Below are positions 46,789 through 54,091 of a stretch of 54,091 nt of DNA, piece after piece. The DNA lies in assembly GCA_016219015.1 (NCBI GenBank), contig JACRCL010000018.1, positions 1 to 54,091 on the forward strand, given 5' to 3'. The notes beneath the pieces were generated by a model. The model was not told where the DNA came from. It made no database searches and saw only the letters and a program-made list of their open reading frames with translations. The translations under genes were made by a program, and so were the position numbers. Within the stretch, counting starts at the first letter, position 1; every line of letters starts with the position of its first letter. The DNA is from Deltaproteobacteria bacterium (lineage in GTDB: Bacteria; Desulfobacterota; GWC2-55-46).

Positions 46789-47490
46789 TTATCCGATGAC
46801 CGCCCTCGCGTCCACGGCTATCGCCCCCTCGTCGTAGACGATAAGGGGGTTTATCTCTATCTCCTTCAGCCCGTCGGTCGAGCTTATCACTCCGGCGAGC
46901 TTTATTATGACGTCGGCTATGGCGTCGAGGTCCTTGAACGAGCCGCCCCTGAAGCCCGTAAGGAGCGGGAAGCCCTTGACCTCCGCCATCATCTCGAAGG
47001 CCTCTTTCTTGTCGAGCGGGGCGAGCCTGAAAGAGACGTCCTTCATAAGCTCGACCGCGACACCGCCGACCCCGAACATCGCCACCGGGCCGAACTGCTC
47101 GTCCTTTATCGCCCCTACTATCACCTCGACCCCCTTCGGGGCCATCTCCTCTATAAGGAAGCCCTCGATCATGGCCACCGGGTTCTCGTCGGCCACGTTC
47201 AAGATCATCTGCGACCACGTCAGCTCGAGCTCCTTCGCGTCCTTTATCCCGACAGCGACCCCGCCCACGTCGCTCTTGTGCGTTATGTCGGGCGATACGA
47301 GCTTCAAAACAAGCGGGTAGCCTATCCTGCCCGCGGCCTCCACGGCGGCTGTTACGTCCTTCACGACCTGGAACCTCGGCACGGGTATGGAGGCGAGCCT
47401 CAGGACCTCCTTTGCCTCGGGCTCGACGAGCGTCTTTTTGCCGAGGCTTACGGCCTCTTTTACGAGCCTCTCTATCTCCCTGTTATCCAT
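46789..47490 (-). CDS. ADP-forming acyl-CoA synthetase, beta (ATP-grasp) subunit
   Basis: A 233-residue ATP-grasp protein like the beta subunit of archaeal and bacterial ADP-forming acetyl-CoA synthetase (ACD). YPLVLKLVSPDITHKSDVGGVAVG is the nucleotide-binding signature; the end has KEIEINPLIVY. Together with the alpha subunit it converts acyl-CoA, ADP and phosphate to acid, CoA and ATP, an energy-saving step in fermentation; the acyl substrate is unknown. It overlaps the alpha gene by 8 bases. Confidence 0.9.
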   Translation of the reverse strand: MDNREIERLVKEAVSLGKKTLVEPEAKEVLRLASIPVPRFQVVKDVTAAVEAAGRIGYPLVLKLVSPDITHKSDVGGVAVGIKDAKELELTWSQMILNVADENPVAMIEGFLIEEMAPKGVEVIVGAIKDEQFGPVAMFGVGGVAVELMKDVSFRLAPLDKKEAFEMMAEVKGFPLLTGFRGGSFKDLDAIADVIIKLAGVISSTDGLKEIEINPLIVYDEGAIAVDARAVIG

Positions 47491-48859
47491 CTGCCCTCTT
47501 CCTATTGCGGGCGAGCGCCGCCGCCCCCCTTACCGCGCCCTCGGGCGTAGTGAAGACCGGGAAGCCGAACTTCCTGAAAAGGCCGAGGCGCTGCCTCGTA
47601 TACTCGCCCCCCGGCGAGCATATTATGACGGGCTTGCCCGTGAACACGGCCTTTTCCGAGAGAAGCTCCGGCAGGTCGTCCGTAAGCGCGGGCGGCCCCC
47701 AGAGCGCGGCTACTATCGCGATATCGAAGCCGTCGCTCGACATGGCCTTCTCGAGGGCCTGCGCGAACATATCGTCGGTCGCGCTGCCGGTCAGGTCTAT
47801 GGGGTTGCCTATGGCGAAGTACTGCGGGAAAAGCGGCGCGATGGCTTCTTTTACGTCCTCTGTAAGCGGCGGGACCTCAAGGCCCATCGCGAGGCAGGCG
47901 TCGGCTATCTCGACGCCCATGCCCCCGCCGTCGGTTATTATCATCACCCTGTTGCCTTCCGGCCGGAGGTCTTTTCCGAAGACCTTACACCCGGCGAGGA
48001 AGTCCTCATACCCCGCAAGCTCGACGACCCCGGCCTTTTTGAAGGCCGCGCGGTAGACCTCGAGCCTCCCTGCCATGGCCCCGGTATGCGACAGCGCCGC
48101 CCTGGCCCCGGCGCCGTATTTGCCCACCTTCACGGCCATGACGGGCTTTTTCGAGGAGCACCTTTTGGCCGCCTCGACGAACCGCCTGCCGTCCTCGACA
48201 GATTCTATATACAGCGCCACCGCGGTCGTGGCCGGGTCGTCGGCGAGGAACTCGAGGCAGTCGGACTCGTTCACGTCCATCCTGTTCCCGTAGCTTATCA
48301 CCCGAGCCACGCCCACGCCCTCGGAGGCGAGCTCGTCCATCGCTGTTATGGCGAAAGACCCGCTCTGGGAAATTATCGAAACGCCTCCGGGCGCGGGCCT
48401 CCTTATACGCTCCGTGGAGATGAAGAAGGTATCGAGCCTGGAAACGTTATCGTATATGCCCATGCAGTTCGGGCCGATTATCCTTATGCCCTCATGGCGG
48501 GCCGTCTCTTTAAGCTCTTTTTCAAGGGCCCTGCCGCTCTCCCCCGCCTCGGCGAACCCGCCGCTTACAAGTATCGCGCCGCCCACCTTGCCGGACGAGG
48601 ACCTTATGGCATCGGGTGTCGCACCGGCTGGCAGCGCGTATATCGCCAGGTCTACCTTGCCGTCGATATCCTGCACCGATGGGTAGCACTTGAGGCCTTC
48701 TACGGAGGTGTATTTCGGGTTTACGGGGTATATGGGGCCGGGGAAGGCCGCCTTGAGGCTCCTGACGATTATGTTCGATATCTTTCCGGGCTTGTCCGAG
48801 GCGCCGACAACGGCCACCGAGCGGGGGTCAAAGAAGGGCTTGAGGTTGTTATTACCCAT
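47483..48859 (-). CDS. ADP-forming acyl-CoA synthetase, alpha (CoA-binding) subunit
   Basis: A 458-residue alpha subunit with the CoA-binding domain (FFDPRSVAVVGASDKPGKISN, 9-30), then the succinyl-CoA-ligase-like domains. IIGPNCMGIYD (127-137) and the phosphohistidine loop SHTGAMAG with H258 are present. The start at 48859 follows AGGAG. Splitting into separate alpha and beta genes is seen in archaea and some bacteria, while many bacteria have a fused single chain. Confidence 0.9.
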   Translation of the reverse strand: MGNNNLKPFFDPRSVAVVGASDKPGKISNIIVRSLKAAFPGPIYPVNPKYTSVEGLKCYPSVQDIDGKVDLAIYALPAGATPDAIRSSSGKVGGAILVSGGFAEAGESGRALEKELKETARHEGIRIIGPNCMGIYDNVSRLDTFFISTERIRRPAPGGVSIISQSGSFAITAMDELASEGVGVARVISYGNRMDVNESDCLEFLADDPATTAVALYIESVEDGRRFVEAAKRCSSKKPVMAVKVGKYGAGARAALSHTGAMAGRLEVYRAAFKKAGVVELAGYEDFLAGCKVFGKDLRPEGNRVMIITDGGGMGVEIADACLAMGLEVPPLTEDVKEAIAPLFPQYFAIGNPIDLTGSATDDMFAQALEKAMSSDGFDIAIVAALWGPPALTDDLPELLSEKAVFTGKPVIICSPGGEYTRQRLGLFRKFGFPVFTTPEGAVRGAAALARNRKRADG

Positions 48860-48968
48860 CAAACTGCTTACTCCTGAAAATGCACGGCGAATAGGCTGGT
48901 ACATCCGCTTCGAGGCGGGTTTCAGGCTTTAGGCATCCTTTATTAAAAAATGAGATCGGCGGACAAGC

Positions 48969-49172
48969 TCAATCCACCTTGAAGGCGACCTTTATGACCG
49001 ACTGGAACTCCGTTATCTTCCCGTCGGTTATCTTTCCGTGCTGCTCGGTCACCTCGAACCAAGCCATGCCGTGGAGGCTTTTTGCGGCCTTGTCTATGGC
49101 GTTGTTCACCGCGTCCTCAAAGCTCTTTGAGGAGATACCGACCAGCTCTACCTTCTTGTAGGTCCTGTCCAT
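48969..49172 (-). CDS. Dodecin (flavin-binding protein)
   Basis: A 67-residue dodecin: KKVELVGISSKSFEDAVNNAIDKAAKSLHGMAWFEVTEQHGKI. It includes the conserved Trp of the flavin stack and the GISSKSFEDA start. The dodecamer stores or buffers flavin or CoA-like ligands. It sits between the ACD alpha gene and a DUF4149 gene on one strand. Confidence 0.95.
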   Translation of the reverse strand: MDRTYKKVELVGISSKSFEDAVNNAIDKAAKSLHGMAWFEVTEQHGKITDGKITEFQSVIKVAFKVD

Positions 49173-49194
49173 AAACCCTCCTTTAGGGTCGAGA

Positions 49195-49665
49195 CTAAAG
49201 CCTCAAGCTTCGGGCCATGAAGTATATGACCGCCACCCCGGAAGCCATCGTGACCATGTTGAGCATGTAGCTCTGCATGTGTATGGACTTGAAGTCCGCC
49301 CTGAGCGATTCCTTTTTAACGGGGTCTTCGGCGGCCATGATGCGGGCCTGCACCTCCTTCGCCCTCGTGTTCACGACCATGCCGTTATAGAAGGTCACGG
49401 CCGTCATGAGGGATATGAGGAGCAGGCGCGCGGCCGGGAAGCCCTTCTCTATGAACGATATGGCTATCAGGGACCCGAGCGAGAGGACCCCGGAAACATA
49501 ACCGGCTATCCAGAACTTGGGGAATATCTCGGAGACCAACGCGGCGGCCAAATCTTTCGGGAGCACCTTGAATATACTCGGGGCTACGATGAAAGTAAAG
49601 AATATAAGCATGCCCACCCATACCACTATGCTGATGTAGAGTATGAACCGCAGAGCATTGAGCAT
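49195..49665 (-). CDS. DUF4149 family membrane protein
   Basis: A 156-residue protein with four membrane segments (about 5-27, 48-70, 80-98 and 133-152). The start RFILYISIVVWVGMLIFFTFIVAPSIFKVLPKDLA, with the VGMLIFFTF..AP pattern, is the family signature. The function is unknown. The loop between segments 3 and 4 is charged (AKEVQARIMAAEDPVKKESLR). It lies 62 nt from cbiB in the same direction. Confidence 0.8.
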   Translation of the reverse strand: MLNALRFILYISIVVWVGMLIFFTFIVAPSIFKVLPKDLAAALVSEIFPKFWIAGYVSGVLSLGSLIAISFIEKGFPAARLLLISLMTAVTFYNGMVVNTRAKEVQARIMAAEDPVKKESLRADFKSIHMQSYMLNMVTMASGVAVIYFMARSLRL

Positions 49666-49727
49666 GGGAACCCCCTTGCGTGCTTATATCTTTGTTTTCG
49701 AGCCGTTATACAATACTAAAGCGCGCT

Positions 49728-50717
49728 TCACAACAGAAATATCGCTATAACCCTGAAGACGAATGTCAGAAACACCATGATAAGCGAGCTTACGCCCATT
49801 ATCCTTACGCTCGAATCGACGTCTTTCACGGTTATGGCCGCGCCATCCCCTTCGCCTATGAAAGGTTTGGGCTGGAAGACCCCCCCATAGTCAGCCCCTC
49901 CGCCGAGCCTTATGCTCAGGGCCCCGGCAACGGCCGCCTCCGGGAAACCGGCGTTCGGGCTCGGGTGCGCCCTGCCGTCCCGGATGAGCACCTTGAAAGA
50001 CTTTATCCAATTATATCCTAAAATAAAAGAGGCGCACACCATGAGGAGCGCGGTTATCCGGGCCGGGAGGTAGTTGGCGAAGTCGTCGAGCCTTGCCGAA
50101 AACCTGCCGAAGTCGATGTACCTCTCGTTCTTGTACCCGACCATCGAATCGAGCGTATTTACCGCCTTATATGCGAGCATAAGGGCCGGGCCGCCGAGGG
50201 CGAGGTAGAAGAGCGGGGCTACTATGCCGTCGGAGGTGTTCTCGGATACAGTCTCTACGGTAGCTCTTAAGACCCCCTCCTCCGTAAGCCCTCCGGTATC
50301 CCTCCCGACTATCCTTGAAAGGCGGCTGCGCGCTTCATTCAGCGTCCCCCCTGTAACGAGGCCGGCGACCTCCCTCGCCTCTGTTCTCAATGACTTTATC
50401 GAGAGGCACGACCAGACAAGGTATGTGGAGACCAGAAAATATAGCGGCGTGGAAAGGCTGTAGGCAAAGTAGAGCGCAAGAAGCGCGGCCCCGTATGTCG
50501 CTGAGACCGTTATCACCCCCAGGGTGACGCCCGCGAGCCTCTCTTTTTTCGGAGTGGGGGCGGGTCTCCTTAAAAGGTTTTCAAGGAGTCCTATGAGCCT
50601 GCCTATCCACCTTACGGGGTGCGGGAGCCTCTCCGGGTCGCCGATGACAAGGTCGAGTATTACGCCGAATACGACTATTATCGGCGGGAAAGGGACGGGG
50701 TTTATGGGGTTGAACAT
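49728..50717 (-). CDS. cbiB: Adenosylcobinamide-phosphate synthase
   Basis: A 329-residue membrane enzyme that attaches aminopropanol (phosphate) to adenosylcobyric acid. LDLVIGDPERLPHPVRWIGRLI, DTGGLTEEGVLRATVETVSENTSDGIVAPLFY and SPNAGFPEAAVAGALSIRLGG are diagnostic, with about four hydrophobic segments. It works with CobD (45566-46693) and CobQ (50811-52328). The E. coli-style alternative name is cobD, not used here to avoid confusion. Confidence 0.96.
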   Translation of the reverse strand: MFNPINPVPFPPIIVVFGVILDLVIGDPERLPHPVRWIGRLIGLLENLLRRPAPTPKKERLAGVTLGVITVSATYGAALLALYFAYSLSTPLYFLVSTYLVWSCLSIKSLRTEAREVAGLVTGGTLNEARSRLSRIVGRDTGGLTEEGVLRATVETVSENTSDGIVAPLFYLALGGPALMLAYKAVNTLDSMVGYKNERYIDFGRFSARLDDFANYLPARITALLMVCASFILGYNWIKSFKVLIRDGRAHPSPNAGFPEAAVAGALSIRLGGGADYGGVFQPKPFIGEGDGAAITVKDVDSSVRIMGVSSLIMVFLTFVFRVIAIFLL

Positions 50718-50744
50718 TATTGTATTTTCCTTATTTTATAGAAC

Positions 50745-50790
50745 CAACAAGCAGATTCTTCGTCGCCTTCGGCTCCTCAGAATGACGGCT
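50745..50790. repeat. Fragment of the CTGATTAAT-type repeat between cobQ and cbiB
   Basis: AGATTCTTCGTCGCCTTCGGCTCCTCAGAATGACGG matches the right arm of the elements at 8961-9089 and 14873-15027 and the fragment at 22919-22982. Only one arm is present. Confidence 0.5.
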
Positions 50791-50810
50791 CAGGGAACTT
50801 CTTCACTTTT

Positions 50811-52328
50811 TTAGCAGCCAGTTAAACCTATGAAGCCCCTGAGCATCTCCATATCGATATTTTCTTCCACAGTGCGGGCAAGCCTTTCTATCGCGGCCTC
50901 TTTTATGGAGCCGTAGGAACCCGCGCTTACCGCGCCTATCCCCTTCTTCCTCTTAAGCTCCGATAGGAGCTGATTTCTAAAGCCGTCGTTCTCGAACAGG
51001 CCGTGTATGTACGTGCCCCAGACCCTCAAGTCCTTCGATATTGACCCGTCTTTTATATTTACCTTCTTCCCGTTCCTCTCCTTTATGGTGGAGAAGGGCG
51101 CTTCGTTTGAAGCGGTCTCGCCCATGTGTATCTCGTAGCCTTTTATCCCTGAGCCGGAACCGAGCCCGGCAAGGACCTGGAAGGTCGCCTTTTCTTTTTT
51201 CAATGTCGTCTCGGAGTCGAGGAGCTTGAGACCCTCAGCAGACCCGATGGAGGACTCGACCGCGTGCGGGTCGGATACCCTTTTGCCGAGCATCTGGAAC
51301 CCGCCGCATATCCCGGCCACCGTGCCCCCGGCCTTGTGGAAGCCCCTTATCGCCTCAGCGAACCCTTTCTCCTTCAGCCACTCAAGGTCCCCGAGCGTGT
51401 TCTTTGTCCCCGGTATTATAACGAGGTCCGCCCCGCTTATATCTTCGGGGTTTTCTATGAATCGAAGCTCGACCGACTCGTCAACCTTCAACGGGTCAAA
51501 GTCCGTGAAGTTCGAGATGCGCGGGAGCTTTATTACGGCGATATTTATCTTATCCGCGCCTCCGCCTTTCCCGTTGTCCGAGACATCGAGCGAGACGCTG
51601 TCCTCGTCCGGCAGGGCGATGTCTTTTATGTAAGGCACCACGCCGAGGACGGGCTTGCCGGTCCGTTTTTGCAGGAACTCAAGCCCCGGCCTCAACAGTC
51701 CGATATCCCCCCTGAACCTGTTTATTATAAACCCCTTGACCCGCTCCCTCTCCCCTTCGGATAGCAGTTCGAGCGTGCCGACGATCGAGGCGAAGACCCC
51801 GCCCCTGTCTATGTCCCCCACGATAAGCACGGGGCTGTCGCACATCTCGGCTATGCCCATGTTAGCGAGGTCGTTCTCCCTCAGGTTCACCTCAGCCGGG
51901 CTCCCGGCGCCCTCTATGACGATAACCTCGTAGTCTTTAGCGAGGCTCAGGTAGCTCTCAAGGACGAACCTCCGCGCCTCTTTCTTGAAGGAATGGTACT
52001 CGGAGGCGGACATCATCCCGTATGGCCTGCCGTGTATTATCACCTGCGATAGGGAATCCCCGGTGGGCTTCAGGAGTATGGGGTTCATGTGGACGGTCGG
52101 GACGCACCCGGCGGCCTCTGCCTGGAACGCCTGCGCCCTGCCTATCTCGCAGCCGTCGGATGTGACGAAAGAGTTCAAGGCCATGTTCTGCGCCTTGAAT
52201 GGCGCGGCCTTGATGCCCCTGTTCCTCAATATCCTTAAAATGGCGGCCGTTATCACGCTCTTCCCGGCATTGGAGTGCGTGCCCTGTATCATTATGGGCA
52301 AAGCGTTGTTTTTGTTTGCTTTTGTCAT
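50811..52328 (-). CDS. cobQ: Cobyric acid synthase
   Basis: A 505-residue ATP- and glutamine-dependent amidase of the corrin ring (CobQ/CbiP). GTHSNAGKSVITAA holds the P-loop; APFKAQNMALNSFVT is the family motif. The glutaminase domain has VAGICGGFQMLG with the nucleophile Cys and a late catalytic His in GTYIHGLFEN. It is the first gene of a leftward run that ends with cobD. I find no second cobalamin riboswitch in front of it (52329-52406). Confidence 0.97.
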   Translation of the reverse strand: MTKANKNNALPIMIQGTHSNAGKSVITAAILRILRNRGIKAAPFKAQNMALNSFVTSDGCEIGRAQAFQAEAAGCVPTVHMNPILLKPTGDSLSQVIIHGRPYGMMSASEYHSFKKEARRFVLESYLSLAKDYEVIVIEGAGSPAEVNLRENDLANMGIAEMCDSPVLIVGDIDRGGVFASIVGTLELLSEGERERVKGFIINRFRGDIGLLRPGLEFLQKRTGKPVLGVVPYIKDIALPDEDSVSLDVSDNGKGGGADKINIAVIKLPRISNFTDFDPLKVDESVELRFIENPEDISGADLVIIPGTKNTLGDLEWLKEKGFAEAIRGFHKAGGTVAGICGGFQMLGKRVSDPHAVESSIGSAEGLKLLDSETTLKKEKATFQVLAGLGSGSGIKGYEIHMGETASNEAPFSTIKERNGKKVNIKDGSISKDLRVWGTYIHGLFENDGFRNQLLSELKRKKGIGAVSAGSYGSIKEAAIERLARTVEENIDMEMLRGFIGLTGC

Positions 52329-52406
52329 TTTGAAATGCTAAAATCCCTCTGGATGTGCGGCTTATTTTAGATCAGGCAACACCATCTCAATTTACCCGGA
52401 AAGAAA

Positions 52407-52937
52407 TTGAAGGACCTTAAAAAGACATTCGGACTTGTCATAATGATATTCTGCGCGCTTGCCGTCATGCGCGGCGCGGCGCTCGCCTCAGACGACGGGG
52501 CCGACCTCCTGAGGCTCAAGGTCGATAGCATATCGAAGAGGCTTGAGCCTTTCACGGGATTAAGTCCGAAGATAGTCCTCTCGGACGAGAAGGAGCTTAA
52601 CGCCCACGTGCTGCCGGACAGGACCGTCGTCATAACAAGGGGGCTTCTGGCCGCGTGCGCCTCGGACGATGAGATAGCCTTCGTGATAGCCCACGAGATA
52701 GGCCACCTGAAGGCGAAGGACTACTATACCATAACTCCGGGCCTGAAATCCGACGACAGCGCCTCCCAGCTACACGAGATAAACGCCGACATAAACGCCG
52801 TCTTCTTCACGCAAAAGGCCGGCTTTAACCCGAACGCCTCTCTGAGTATCCTTAAAAGGGTAGCAACCGGCTCCAACAGCACTTTCATGAGCAGGCTCAA
52901 TACCCTTGCCAGCTTCCTGAAGACCCTCCGGAACTGA
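52407..52937 (+). CDS. Small exported M48-family metallopeptidase
   Basis: A 176-residue protein with a signal peptide (KKTFGLVIMIFCALAVMRGAALA, cleavage near 26-28). The metal site is HEIGH (VIAHEIGHLKAKD), and the third-ligand region is HEINADINAVFF; both fit M48. It lacks the TPR tail of BepA-type and the membrane domain of HtpX, so it is a minimal M48, possibly periplasmic. The TTG start at 52407 follows GGAAAGAAA. It is transcribed away from cobQ. Confidence 0.8.
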   Translation: MKDLKKTFGLVIMIFCALAVMRGAALASDDGADLLRLKVDSISKRLEPFTGLSPKIVLSDEKELNAHVLPDRTVVITRGLLAACASDDEIAFVIAHEIGHLKAKDYYTITPGLKSDDSASQLHEINADINAVFFTQKAGFNPNASLSILKRVATGSNSTFMSRLNTLASFLKTLRN

Positions 52938-53108
52938 TACGAACGCAAGATCACTTGATTAATGCGTTTGTATTGACCCCTTTTTCTTCTTCCATCCCAA
53001 GCTGAAACCAGTTAAGGTTATAATAAATTTATTCCTCAGGCAAGGGGTTTGTTCCTCTTTTTCCGCATCCATTTAGCAGGACGCTGAAAAACTCAACACC
53101 TGTAGATA

Positions 53109-53837
53109 ATGACTGGACACGGCGAGATAAGACTCGATAGTAAAGGTGCAATAGAAAAGGCGCTCCGCCTCGAAGGCCCGGCGTTCGACTCTCTTTTGCT
53201 CTGGGCGCCGAGGGCGGGCGCGGCGTTCACGGTCATCGACAGCGACGATACCCTTTTCAGGGCAAGGCTTTTGGAGCTTAAGGAAGGCTCGGCTGATATC
53301 GTCATCTTCGAGGAGGTCGGGAAAATCGATAGCTCCCTTGAGGTCATACTCCTTCAGGCCCTTCCTGAAAAGGAGCGGATGGAGCTTATAATCCAGAAGA
53401 CGACCGAACTTGGCGTTACCGCGATAATCCCCTTCAAATCTGAAAAGTCCATCAGCATAGGCGAAAGGGACGCGCGCCAGAGAAAGTCCCACAAATGGGA
53501 TGAGGTCGCATTGAAGGCCGCGAAACAGTCGAGGAGGCCGGACATCCCTCAAATCCTTCCCTTCCGTTCATTCAAAGATACGCTTACGCACGGCAGGGGC
53601 CTGAAGATATTGCTCTCGGAAAGGCCGGATGCCGTGGGCTTAAAAGAATTCCTGCGGGGAAAAAAGGACAGGACAGTCACGATACTCGTCGGCCCCGAAG
53701 GCGGTTTCACGGAAAAAGAGGTGGAAGAGGCCACAGAAGCCGGGTTCACGCCCGTAAGCCTCGGCAAGAGGATATTGCGTACTGAAACCGCCGCGATAGT
53801 GGCGGTGGGGATAGTGGGGTATGAGATGGGGGAGTAA
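53109..53837 (+). CDS. rsmE: 16S rRNA (uracil-1498-N3)-methyltransferase
   Basis: A 242-residue SPOUT methyltransferase that modifies the 30S decoding region. KERMELIIQKTTELGVTAIIPFKSEKSI, the central DEVALKAAKQSRRPDIP and the SAM knot LVGPEGGFTEKEV...GKRILRTETAAI are diagnostic. A TAG lies two codons before the ATG, and the upstream DNA resembles one end of the AGGCTGCT repeat; the N-terminal PUA-like domain looks divergent from the usual RRFF start, so the natural start might have been altered. Confidence 0.92.
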   Translation: MTGHGEIRLDSKGAIEKALRLEGPAFDSLLLWAPRAGAAFTVIDSDDTLFRARLLELKEGSADIVIFEEVGKIDSSLEVILLQALPEKERMELIIQKTTELGVTAIIPFKSEKSISIGERDARQRKSHKWDEVALKAAKQSRRPDIPQILPFRSFKDTLTHGRGLKILLSERPDAVGLKEFLRGKKDRTVTILVGPEGGFTEKEVEEATEAGFTPVSLGKRILRTETAAIVAVGIVGYEMGE

Positions 53838-53970
53838 CTATAAGTCAACACTTGGCGATTATTTTGAAATAATGTAGATTATAACCTTGTATCAACAATC
53901 CATTGTTGGGATATCGTTCTTTTAATCAACCTACGAATTGTTCGGAGTAGCGTAGATACCGTTTTGTCCG
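53838..53970. other. Spacer between rsmE and the IS110-type transposase end
   Basis: AT-rich (about 60 percent by eye) with a small hairpin, CAACAATCC-ATTGTTG (53893-53908). The right end of the IS110-type element should lie here. I see no tRNA and no gene. Confidence 0.45.

Positions 53971-54091
<121 letters not shown>

Noticed and set aside
46694-47218. An N-terminal extension of CobD by 175 codons.
   Set aside because: It overlaps the ACD beta gene in another frame and is rich in Arg/Gly as GC-rich shadow frames are. The ATG at 46693 has a good ribosome site.
47387-48877. A 496-codon open frame antisense to the ACD alpha gene, and similar long antisense frames (1075-1911, 22994-23659 region, 42296-43414).
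   Set aside because: They mirror the codon pattern of real genes on the other strand, lack ribosome sites and known motifs, and are a common artefact of GC-rich DNA.

Overview
The window looks like chromosomal DNA of an uncultured Gram-negative bacterium, most like Deltaproteobacteria (Desulfobacterota) or a neighbouring lineage. The grounds are gene order (rho-rpmE-prfA-murA-hisG-hisD, def-fmt-DUF116, hisZ-purA), a short HisG that needs HisZ, a monofunctional HisB, ThyX, and a split ADP-forming acyl-CoA synthetase. The DNA is GC-rich, yet Ile is very often ATA and Arg very often AGG. The exact taxon is inference. Most of the window is ordered housekeeping and biosynthesis genes, and I found no CRISPR array, defence island or secondary-metabolite cluster.

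Left edge (1-1113). The end of a probable integrated element stops at a 44-nt 3' half of tRNA-Glu (281-324). Two tandem 124-bp repeats follow. Next come a sigma70-type promoter and a clear ZTP/ZMP riboswitch with a competing terminator (782-900).

1114-6262 (+). A class-V aminotransferase, serA, hisZ and purA lie behind the riboswitch. Serine (one-carbon supply), histidine (whose pathway releases ZMP) and adenine nucleotide synthesis may therefore share one purine-intermediate signal.

6263-33324 (mostly -). This long leftward block holds a TPR lipoprotein, htpX, DUF116-fmt-def, a membrane protein, priA, dnaB, rplI-rpsR-rpsF, then hisF-hisA-hisH-hisB-hisD-hisG-murA, prfA, thyX, rpmE, rho, coaE, pgeF (with a His-rich tail), rluD, a small protein, a GntR/FCD regulator and an exported protein. 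A PilZ-like gene (7391-7831) is the only rightward gene there. Small repeat families sit between many of these genes, including inside the ribosomal-protein operon.

33642-45535 (+). A TIM-barrel isomerase-like gene, a cobalamin riboswitch and terminator, then cobO, cobU, an unknown membrane protein, cobT, cobS, cobC and cbiA. After these come comM and a large PAS/GAF hybrid histidine kinase.

45566-52328 (-). cobQ, cbiB, a DUF4149 protein, dodecin, the two acyl-CoA synthetase subunits and the threonine-phosphate decarboxylase cobD. With the + strand operon this gives the late (nucleotide loop and side chain) half of B12 synthesis; no corrin-ring genes are present in the window.

Right edge. 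A small exported M48 peptidase, rsmE, and the C-terminal end of an IS110-family transposase running off the window.

The most interesting points are the ZTP riboswitch in front of serine/histidine/purine genes, the overlapping membrane gene in the B12 operon, the GntR promoter-operator, the His-rich tail on PgeF, the absence of prmC between prfA and murA, and the tRNA-Glu attachment-site remnant.
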